Assembly (NCBI GenBank): GCA_052389435.1
Contig: JBQTIB010000157.1
Coordinates: forward strand, 1-26,460
Source: JBQTKD01 sp052389435
GTDB taxonomy: Bacteria > Actinomycetota > Actinomycetes > Sporichthyales > Sporichthyaceae
Length of the DNA: 26,460 bases
Reading direction: 5' to 3'
Below are positions 20,670 to 26,460 of this stretch, one piece after another (the first letter of the stretch is position 1; the number at the start of each line of letters is the position of its first letter). The position numbers and the translations under genes are program-made. The notes below the pieces were generated by a model. That model was not told the DNA's origin. It saw only the letters and a list, made by a program, of their open reading frames with translations, and searched no databases.

Positions 20670-21764
20670 TCAGCCTGCGGGGCGGGTCACAGCCTGGATC
20701 CAGCCGGTGTTGGCCGGGGCCCCGCCGCCGGAGACGGTGACCAGGTGGTCGATACGGCCGACGGTCATCCCGTACCGGGCCGAGGGCACCTCGACGGTGC
20801 CGTGCAGCGCGAGCTTCACCCCGAGCCAGGGCAGGTTCACCCCGGAGGCGGCGGAGACGTCGATTCCGGCGGCCATGCGCGGGTTGACGTCGATGACCTT
20901 CGGGCCGTCGCGGCCGACCATGAACTGGACGTTGTAGAGCCCGGACAGGCCGAACTCGGCGGTGATCGCCTCGGCGACGGCGACCAGCTCGGGGGAGCGC
21001 TCGATGCGCTGGGTGCGGCGGTCGAGCTTGCGGCGTGCGACGGCGGCGACGAGTTCGCCCTCGGCACCGAGGCAGTCGATGCTCGACTCCGCGCCGGGCA
21101 GCAGTTCGCTGACCACGAGGGGCGCGAACGTCTCGACGCTCGCGAGCGCGTCGAGGGTGGCGACCAGGCCGACGCGCTCGCTGGGGAAGTCTCCGAGCGC
21201 GGCGAGCGGGGAGGCCGTCGGGTCGACGATGCGGAAGCCGCCGCCGCCCTCGCCGCGGGCGGGCTTGAAGCAGACGCCGGTTCCCCCGGCGGCGATGTAC
21301 TCGTAGGCCGCCGCGAACTCGGCTGCGGTGGACACGACGCGGTAGCGCGGCGCGGCCTCCGGGGCGATGCGCGCGACGGCCTCGTAGAGCACGCCCTTGT
21401 CGCCGACGGCGCGCAGCGATCCGGGCGAGCCGGCCACGAGCAGGCGGGTGCCGGCGGCCTCGAAGGCGAAGCGGTGCGCGGCGATGGTCTCGAGGTGGCG
21501 CTTGGGCACGAACACGTCGATGCGGTGCTCGGCGCAGAAGTTCAGCGCCCACTCGACGTAGGCCGGTGCCGGAACGGCCGGCTCGGTGAAGGTCTGGTCG
21601 CAGGCGCCGAGGAAGATCGCGTCCGGGGTGTCGTGGGAGCCGTAGACCTCGACGGGGGCACCGTCCGGGTTGTGCCGGATCAGGTTCACCGCGTGGTAGG
21701 CCGAGGAGAACGTGCGGTTGAACCAGACCCGGATCGGTCCTTCGTGCTGTCCCCCGCCGTACAC
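20670..21764 (-). CDS. ATP-grasp domain protein
   Basis: The 364-residue protein has an N-terminal Rossmann-like part (IRVWFNRTFSSAYHAVNLIR, and VFVPKRHLETIAAHR). The ATP-grasp fold follows: GDKGVLYEAVARIAPEAAPRY at the lid start, VCFKPARGEGGGGFRI as the phosphate-binding loop, VVSELLPGAESSIDCL, and the Mg-binding YNVQFMVGRDGPKVIDVNPRMAAG. This resembles carboxylate-amine ligases of the carbamoyl-phosphate-synthase large-chain type. The two joined substrates are not known. GTG 21764 is the likely start; a GGAGAG lies a little upstream at wide spacing. It lies upstream of the FKBP gene on the same strand. Confidence 0.85.
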   Translation of the reverse strand: MYGGGQHEGPIRVWFNRTFSSAYHAVNLIRHNPDGAPVEVYGSHDTPDAIFLGACDQTFTEPAVPAPAYVEWALNFCAEHRIDVFVPKRHLETIAAHRFAFEAAGTRLLVAGSPGSLRAVGDKGVLYEAVARIAPEAAPRYRVVSTAAEFAAAYEYIAAGGTGVCFKPARGEGGGGFRIVDPTASPLAALGDFPSERVGLVATLDALASVETFAPLVVSELLPGAESSIDCLGAEGELVAAVARRKLDRRTQRIERSPELVAVAEAITAEFGLSGLYNVQFMVGRDGPKVIDVNPRMAAGIDVSAASGVNLPWLGVKLALHGTVEVPSARYGMTVGRIDHLVTVSGGGAPANTGWIQAVTRPAG

Positions 21765-21947
21765 GCTGCGCCTGCTCTCCGTTTGCCCCTGCGCCGACTG
21801 CCGGCGGATGCCCAGACTAGGCCGATCGTGTTACGGGCGAAGTATCCGCAGACAAGGCGAGAGGCGACCTTTACCTCGCCTAGCGAGAGTCGAGGAGCGA
21901 GGAGACCGAGGGGCCCGGGAACAGAGCTGACGGGGCGTCAGGAAAAG

Positions 21948-22373
21948 CTACAGATCTCGGGAAAAATGGAACGCAACGATCGGCATGCGCTCCCGGCAGT
22001 AGAAGCGGTGCGCGTCCAGCCGGTGCGTTCCCGAATCGAGATCGATCACCCGGCAGCCGGCCGCCCGCGCCACCTCCGCGAGGTGCTCGAGCATCGCCTT
22101 CCCCGCACCGAGGCTCCGCTTGGCGCTCGAGGTCACGAGGTCGTCGACATAGAGTTTGCGGCCGTGGTGCGTCAGCGCGATCACCCGCCACCCCGCAACG
22201 ACCACGCACTCGCCGTCGGAGTACCCGGCGGTGAACCGCAGGCCCTGCGGATGCCCCTCGGCGTAGATCGCGACGAAGTCCTCCGGCCTCAGGTGGGGCC
22301 GAAGTTCGAGGAGGACCGGCAGGGCGTCGGAGAGCAGGCGCGGATCCTCGACGGCCAAGTCCTCGATGTCCAT
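21948..22373 (-). CDS. GNAT-family acetyltransferase
   Basis: The 141-residue single-domain protein contains CVVVAGWRVIALTHHGRKLYVDDLV (strands 2-4), the acetyl-CoA pyrophosphate loop in KRSLGAGKAMLEHL, and CRVIDLDSGTHRLDAHRFYCRERM, the C-terminal helix/strand with the usual Tyr. It should acetylate a small molecule or protein; the target is unknown. ATG 22373 follows GGGAGG at about 7 bp. The long open frame that continues upstream of it is antisense shadow of the next gene. Confidence 0.87.
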   Translation of the reverse strand: MDIEDLAVEDPRLLSDALPVLLELRPHLRPEDFVAIYAEGHPQGLRFTAGYSDGECVVVAGWRVIALTHHGRKLYVDDLVTSSAKRSLGAGKAMLEHLAEVARAAGCRVIDLDSGTHRLDAHRFYCRERMPIVAFHFSRDL

Positions 22374-22592
22374 GGGTCCATCCTCCCGCAGGCGCCCTAC
22401 CCGACGCGTTCGGCCGCCGGCAGGTCGACCGCCGTGGTCGCCCACCCCAGACCTACCGACATCTGTCTGGGACTCCCGTCCGACCGAGGCCCTGCCGACG
22501 CCGACGTGCCGACGGCGTGTCGCACGGCCGGTCCGCAGCGCTGTTCGTGCGGTGCAATCTGCGCGACATCGCGTCGAATTACCGTGCGCACG

Positions 22593-23135
22593 GTGATTAC
22601 ACCGGTTGTCTTCGTCGGCGGGGCGTCGGGGCCGTGGCACGTCACCCGCATCCAGCGCGTGATCGGCCCCGGTCTGCCGCCCGTCGCCCGGCTGCGGATG
22701 GTCGAGGGACCCGTCCTGGACGATCCCGTCGGCCAATGGCTGCTGCGCGGCGTGATCAGCAACCTGCGGTACACCACCGCCGCCGAGGCCGCCGCCCTGC
22801 GTGTCGGCCAGCCGCCGCTCGATCGCCCCGAGGCGGACCGCGCCGCGCTGATCCCGATCTGCAAGTCGCCCGAGTGGTGGCGCATGGCCCAGGACGAGCG
22901 GCGCGCGGTGATCGAGGAGAAGTCCCAGCACATCTCGCAGGGACTGGCTCAGCTGCCCGCGGTGGCGCGCCGCCTGCACCACGGCCGCGACATCGGCGCG
23001 GAGTTCGACTTCCTGGCGTGGTTTGAGTATCCGGCCTCGGCCGAGGGCGACTTCGAGGATCTCGTCGCGCAGTTGCGCACCAGCTCGGAGTGGGACTGGG
23101 TCGTGCGCGAGGTGGACATCCGCCTCGCCCGGTGA
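22593..23135 (+). CDS. Chlorite dismutase-family protein (short form)
   Basis: The 180-residue protein resembles the short, dimer-forming lineage of chlorite dismutase-like proteins. The diagnostic part is ICKSPEWWRMAQDERRAVIEEKS, followed by HISQGLAQLPAVARRLHHGRD, then EFDFLAWFEYPASAEGDFEDLVAQLR and WDWVVREVDIRLAR. The family fold binds heme b. True Cld enzymes split chlorite to chloride and oxygen, while relatives act in coproheme decarboxylation. I cannot confirm which activity is present, and the distal Arg was not mapped. GTG 22593 is chosen over GTG 22584 because TACCGT lies just upstream at leaderless distance; the choice changes three residues. Confidence 0.75.
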   Translation: MITPVVFVGGASGPWHVTRIQRVIGPGLPPVARLRMVEGPVLDDPVGQWLLRGVISNLRYTTAAEAAALRVGQPPLDRPEADRAALIPICKSPEWWRMAQDERRAVIEEKSQHISQGLAQLPAVARRLHHGRDIGAEFDFLAWFEYPASAEGDFEDLVAQLRTSSEWDWVVREVDIRLAR

Positions 23136-23139
23136 CGAT

Positions 23140-23394
23140 CCGTCACGCGCCTCCCCGGCGACGATCGCGATGTCTGCACCTCGCGAGTCGCTGTTGAAGT
23201 GCAGGGCGACCTGCGGCCGCACGGCGATGTTGCGGACCTTGCGGCTCTCCGGCGCGGCGAACACGATCGGGGTCTCTCCGTCGGGCACGAACCAGATCGG
23301 ATTCGGCGTCGGGGCGCCACCGTCGGAGACGGTGGTCAGCCAGGCGATCGTGTCGGACTCGATGCGGCGCCGGGCCTCGGCGGGGTTGTCGGCA
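23140..23394 (-). pseudogene. Fragment of a pyridoxamine 5'-phosphate oxidase/F420-type flavin-fold gene
   Basis: The minus-strand frame reads IAWLTTVSDGGAPTPNPIWFV, then DGETPIVFAAPESRKVRNI and VALHFNSDSRGADIAIVAGEA. This is the N-terminal half of the split-barrel family of Rv3369-like proteins (F420- or FMN-binding). After GEARDGS the frame runs antisense into the chlorite-dismutase-like gene and the rest of the domain is absent. No start codon lies at the family's usual N-terminus; the first ATG (23288) falls inside the domain. The remnant is squeezed between two intact plus-strand genes. It is a truncated relic. Confidence 0.75.
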
Positions 23395-23411
23395 ACGCGC
23401 GCCGGGTGCGG

Positions 23412-23813
23412 ATGTTTCCCGCCACAGGCGTGTCGGATGATGTCGCCGTGGCCGACGCCGAAGACCTACGACGCATTGCGCTCTCGCTGCCGCACGTCCT
23501 CGAGCACCCCAGCGACGGCTTCGACTTCCGGGTCGGCAACAAGGGGTTCGCCTGGTCCTACCCCGACCGCGAGAACGGCAGGCGAGTGCTCCGGACCGAC
23601 GTCGCCGTGCTGTACGTGGGCGACGAGGCGGAGAAGCAGGCACTGCTGCTCGGTGAACCCGAGCTGTTCTTCACCGCCCCCGGCTACGACGGCTGGCCCC
23701 TGGTCATGCTGCGCCTGCCGAAGGTGCGCGCCCGGAGGTTGCGCGAACTCCTGGTGGACGCCTGGCGAATGCGCGCTCCGGCCGAACTCGCAGCCGAGTT
23801 CGACGAGTCGTGA
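23412..23813 (+). CDS. MmcQ/YjbR-family DNA-binding-like protein
   Basis: The protein (133 residues from ATG 23412) has EDLRRIALSLPHVLEHPSDGFDFRVGNKGFAW near its N-terminus, the family's 'lPgv.e....w....f.v..k.fa' pattern. It also has VLYVGDEAEKQALL, and ends with PLVMLRLPKVRARRLRELLVDAWRMRAP. The MmcQ/YjbR fold resembles double-wing DNA-binding domains, but its biochemical role is not established. GTG 23430 is an alternative start (127 residues); neither has a clear Shine-Dalgarno sequence. Upstream in-frame codons overlap the antisense pseudogene and are not conserved. Confidence 0.83.
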   Translation: MFPATGVSDDVAVADAEDLRRIALSLPHVLEHPSDGFDFRVGNKGFAWSYPDRENGRRVLRTDVAVLYVGDEAEKQALLLGEPELFFTAPGYDGWPLVMLRLPKVRARRLRELLVDAWRMRAPAELAAEFDES

Positions 23814-23958
23814 GGAATACCCGGCGGCGGCGCTCGGCCCGTCGTCCGTAGTCGATCGGACGCAGGACTCTCCACTGGAAGTCGAGTCGAAGTCGCCTCC
23901 AGGAAAGGTGCCCCCAGGACTCTCGGGCCGTCGAACACAGACGACACGAGGGGAACTG

Positions 23959-24867
23959 ATGAGGCAACAGATCGCCGCGGCACCGATGATCGCGCTCGCG
24001 CTGGCCGCCGCCTTCGGGGTTGCCGGGCCGGCCCGGCCCGTCATGGCCGCGGCACCGCCCGTCGACACCGTTCCGGTCACCAAGACCGTCCCGCAACTCC
24101 AGCGATCGCCCGCGATCGAAGCCATCGCCGGCAAGAACGCCGACAACGCCCGGGAACCGCGCCTGGAGATCGGCGGGCATCGCGGCGGCTTGGACTCCGC
24201 GCCCGAGAACACGCTGGCCGCGATTCGCAAGGCCGTCGAACTCGGCGCAGACTCCGTCGAGGTCGACGTGCGCTACACCGCCGACGGCAAGCCGGTGATC
24301 CTGCACGACGACACCCTCGAGCGCACCACCAACTGCTCGGGCCATGTCGCGAACTGGAAGCTGACCGCTCTGCTGCGCTGCGACGCCGGAACCTGGTTCA
24401 ACCAGGCGTTCTCCGACGAACGCGTGCCCACCCTCGAGGAGGTCCTCGACGAACTCGACACCACCGGCCTGAAGCTGTACCTGCACGTCAAGCTCGTGGA
24501 GAACCTGACGCAGGCCGCTGCGCTCGTCACCGCCGTCGCCGCGAGCGACATGGACGGCGCAAACGTGGTCTTCGTCGCCGACGAGCACTCCCGGCTCGAG
24601 ATGCTCGCGCTCGCCGGCGTTCCCATGGAGCGGCTGGCCTGGGTCGTGCACCACGCCAAGGACTTCGCCCCGCATCTGCCGCGCTACGGGGCGCTGGTCG
24701 CGCACTGTCCGAAGCTCACCCGCGCCCAGGTCGAGCGCATCCAGGCCCGAGGTCAGCGCGTCCTCGCCGTCGAGGGCTTTCCGATCACCCGCGCGCAGGC
24801 CTCGCAGCTGAAGCTGGACGGCATCCTCGCCGACAATCTCAAGGCGGCCCTCGCCTACCGGAACTGA
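23959..24867 (+). CDS. Secreted glycerophosphodiester phosphodiesterase
   Basis: The 302-residue protein has a signal peptide (residues 1 to about 30, ending VMAAAP) and a GDPD TIM barrel. HRGGLDSAPENTL carries the first catalytic His (His74) and the metal-binding Glu83. SVEVDVRYTADGKPVILHDDTLERTT follows, with the second His116 in HDD. A Lys (LYLHVKL) and the terminal DGILADNL complete the fold. It hydrolyses deacylated phospholipid head groups such as glycerophosphocholine outside the cell, freeing glycerol-3-phosphate. ATG 23959 follows GAGGGG. No linked transporter gene is present. Confidence 0.92.
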   Translation: MRQQIAAAPMIALALAAAFGVAGPARPVMAAAPPVDTVPVTKTVPQLQRSPAIEAIAGKNADNAREPRLEIGGHRGGLDSAPENTLAAIRKAVELGADSVEVDVRYTADGKPVILHDDTLERTTNCSGHVANWKLTALLRCDAGTWFNQAFSDERVPTLEEVLDELDTTGLKLYLHVKLVENLTQAAALVTAVAASDMDGANVVFVADEHSRLEMLALAGVPMERLAWVVHHAKDFAPHLPRYGALVAHCPKLTRAQVERIQARGQRVLAVEGFPITRAQASQLKLDGILADNLKAALAYRN

Positions 24868-25017
24868 CCTCCTCCGGGCCCCAATCCTCCGACCGGGTGT
24901 TCGCTACGCCACACCGACCGGCAGGAGTGAGCAGATCGCGATCGCGGGTAGGACCTGTCCGCTGCCGCGACTCTGCCGACGTGTCGCAGCGGCCTCGATC
25001 CGGAAAGGGGTCGTCGC

Positions 25018-25275
25018 ATGCTGGGTCGTACCGCCGAGACCGACGTCGATCCGCGCACGGAACGCAGGATCCGTCGCGCGCAGACCGTCAAGGTCGTCCT
25101 CGCGCTCGTCGTCGTCGCCGCAGTCGTCGCCCTGGCGGTCGACAACCGCGAACGCACCTCGATCGGCTGGCTGTTCGGCAGCGCCGAAGCACCGCTCTAC
25201 CTCGTTCTGCTCCTGTGCTTCGGCGCGGGAGCGGCGGCCGGAGCCCTGCTGACCAGTCGCAAGCGGCAGAAGTAG
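25018..25275 (+). CDS. LapA-domain (DUF1049) small membrane protein
   Basis: The 85-residue protein has two membrane helices, VKVVLALVVVAAVVALAVD (about 24-42) and LYLVLLLCFGAGAAAGALL (about 60-78). Between them is the family's loop, DNRERTSIGWLFGSAEAPL. The N-terminal 20 residues are charged. The family takes its name from E. coli LapA; in actinobacteria the function is unknown. ATG 25018 follows GAAAGGGG. The YihY gene starts 2 bp after its stop, so they form one operon. Confidence 0.83.
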   Translation: MLGRTAETDVDPRTERRIRRAQTVKVVLALVVVAAVVALAVDNRERTSIGWLFGSAEAPLYLVLLLCFGAGAAAGALLTSRKRQK

Positions 25276-25277
25276 GC

Positions 25278-26339
25278 GTGCGGAGCCTCCAGCCGCGCCC
25301 GACGCTGCTGGACGACGGCGGGCCGGGTCCACAGCACGGCGTATTCGAACGCCTCGACGGCTTCCAGCAGCGTCACACGTGGGCGGGGTTTCCCCTGGCC
25401 GTCGTCTACAAGTTCTTCGACGACAAGGCGAACTACCTCGCTGCGCTGCTGACCTACTACGCATTCGTCTCGCTGTTTCCGCTGCTGCTGCTGCTCACCA
25501 CGATCCTGGGCTACCTGCTCGACGGAGATCCGACGCTGCGCCAGGACATCCTGAACTCGGCGGTGGGCCAGTTCCCCGTCATCGGCGACCAGCTCCGCGA
25601 GAACGTCGACCCGCTGCAGGGCCGCGCGGTCGCGGTCGGGATCGGCATCGCGGGCGCGCTCTACGGCGGCATGGGAGCCGCGCAGGCCGCGCAGCATGCG
25701 ATGAACACGATCTGGGCCGTGCCCAAGCATCGCCGCCCCGACCCCTTCCGGTCCCGCGCCCGCAGCGCCGCGCTGCTGACGGCCCTGGGCATCGGGATTC
25801 TCGCCACGACCGCGCTCGCCGGCGTCACCACCGGCGCCGAACAGTTGAACCTGCCCTTCTCCGGCTCTGCCCGGATTCTGACGACGGCCGCGGCAGTCCT
25901 GGGCAACGTCGTGATCTTCCTGCTCGCCTTCCGCCTGCTCTGCGCACGGCACCTGACCGTCCGCCAGGTGCTGCCGGGCGTGCTGATCGCCGCGGTCGGT
26001 TGGCAGGTGCTGCAGACCGTGGGCACCTACTACGTCGCGCACGTGCTCAAGGACGCCGGGCAGACCTACGGGGTGTTCGGCCTCGTTCTCGGCCTGATCG
26101 GCTGGATCTGGCTCGGGGCGGTGTTGATCGTGGTCGCGGCGGAGGTGAACAGCGTCCGGGTCTTCCGCCTGTGGCCCCGGGCGTTGCTCTCGCCGTTCAC
26201 CGACGGCGCGGAGCTGACCAGCGCCGACGAGCGGGCCTACACCGCGTATGCGAAGGCGGAGCGGGTGAAGTCCACCCAGCGCATCAGAGTCGAGTTCGAG
26301 CAGCTCGCACCGCCGACGCATGAGGAGCACCACCGCTAG
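25278..26339 (+). CDS. YihY/BrkB-family membrane protein
   Basis: The 353-residue protein has about six membrane helices. The signature begins with FFDDKANYLAALLTYYAFVSLFPLLLLLTTILGYLL (family pattern D.....AaalaYy..fSlfPll). GIAGALYGGMGAAQAAQHAMNTIW and QVLPGVLIAAVGWQVLQTVGTYYV are also typical, as is GLVLGLIGWIWLGAVLIVVAAEVN at the end. It was once annotated as ribonuclease BN; it is a membrane protein of unclear function. GTG 25278 directly follows the LapA-domain stop, so they are cotranscribed. The charged C-terminus ends at the start of an insertion sequence, so its last residues may have been altered by that insertion. Confidence 0.9.
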   Translation: MRSLQPRPTLLDDGGPGPQHGVFERLDGFQQRHTWAGFPLAVVYKFFDDKANYLAALLTYYAFVSLFPLLLLLTTILGYLLDGDPTLRQDILNSAVGQFPVIGDQLRENVDPLQGRAVAVGIGIAGALYGGMGAAQAAQHAMNTIWAVPKHRRPDPFRSRARSAALLTALGIGILATTALAGVTTGAEQLNLPFSGSARILTTAAAVLGNVVIFLLAFRLLCARHLTVRQVLPGVLIAAVGWQVLQTVGTYYVAHVLKDAGQTYGVFGLVLGLIGWIWLGAVLIVVAAEVNSVRVFRLWPRALLSPFTDGAELTSADERAYTAYAKAERVKSTQRIRVEFEQLAPPTHEEHHR

Positions 26340-26460
26340 GGCGTGTCTCCCAATTGGTTCCGGGTCGCTCGGCGAGGCTTGAGCCATGACTCGTACCGCG
26401 GTGCTCAGCGATGACCAGTGGGCGCGGATCGCGCCGTTGATGCCGTCCTCGGACGGGCAG
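26340..26460 (+). mobile_element. Left end of an IS5-family-like insertion sequence (partial)
   Basis: From about 26340, GGCGTGTCTCCCAATTGG resembles the terminus of IS5-family (IS427 group) elements, and a transposase start follows 46 bp on. The exact first base cannot be fixed without the other end. The sequence CTAG at 26336-26340, at the YihY stop, could include the usual short target duplication. Confidence 0.65.
26386..26460 (+). CDS. IS5-family transposase, N-terminal 25 codons (partial)
   Basis: ATG 26386 begins MTRTAVLSDDQWARIAPLMP, the typical start of IS5-family transposases with LtDeQW..i.PLlP. The window ends before the DDE catalytic domain. Completeness cannot be judged. Confidence 0.8.
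   Translation, partial: MTRTAVLSDDQWARIAPLMPSSDGQ

Noticed and set aside
20745..23135. 796-codon plus-strand open frame
   Set aside because: It is antisense to the ATP-grasp and GNAT genes for most of its length. Only the last 181 codons (chlorite-dismutase-like) are coding.
21948..23288. 446-codon minus-strand open frame
   Set aside because: It fuses by chance the pyridoxamine-oxidase fragment, antisense of the chlorite-dismutase-like gene and the GNAT gene. Only the two ends carry protein motifs.

Overview
The window comes from a high-GC actinobacterium. The third codon positions are strongly G/C. The content is typical of the phylum: a mycothiol-dependent maleylpyruvate-isomerase-family enzyme, a class F sortase with surface substrates, a type II NADH dehydrogenase, an aerobic membrane fatty-acid desaturase, lipoproteins, and many genes that start at or next to the presumed transcription start (leaderless). 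I cannot name the genus from sequence alone.

Positions 1 to about 5490 look like the decayed right end of an integrative, formerly conjugative, element. The order is: a C-terminal remnant of a MobF (TrwC/TraA-type) relaxase with frameshifts (124-674); a broken BldC/excisionase-like MerR-type HTH gene (712-890 plus 2333-2368) split by a complete ISL3-family insertion sequence (891-2324) with 24-bp imperfect terminal inverted repeats and a perfect 8-bp target duplication; an AT-richer SAM-methyltransferase-like gene whose TTG start overlaps the old HTH stop; a secreted zinc metalloprotease followed by a lipoprotein; about 650 bp with no recognisable gene; and the 3' half of a tRNA-Arg(ACG) followed by a strong terminator. 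That fragment is the expected scar of integration at a tRNA 3' end. Its orientation puts the element to its left and the intact tRNA beyond position 1.

Positions 5490-6450 carry an antitoxin/PIN-toxin pair (toxin frameshifted) on the minus strand. A second, shorter and degenerate echo of the tRNA-Arg 3' end follows at 6423-6446, so there may have been two successive integrations at the same place.

The rest reads as chromosomal backbone. A small membrane protein is followed by two paralogous small proteins of unknown function that flank a TrpF-like gene, an MBL-fold hydrolase, and the NADH dehydrogenase (9829-11271). Next come an MDMPI-family enzyme, the desaturase with an operator-like palindrome, an EamA transporter, and a secreted protein of unknown function. 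A DUF2461 gene is followed by the sortase locus (15983-18149): two low-complexity wall proteins with an APxTG-type sorting signal, and their sortase. A GT-C-like membrane protein is translationally coupled to a 43-residue lipoprotein. An FKBP lipoprotein and an ATP-grasp enzyme follow on the minus strand.

The last part holds a GNAT acetyltransferase, a short chlorite-dismutase-family protein, a pyridoxamine-oxidase-like gene fragment, an MmcQ/YjbR protein, a secreted glycerophosphodiesterase, and a LapA-domain/YihY two-gene unit. The window ends in the first 25 codons of an IS5-family-like transposase that begins just past the YihY stop codon.
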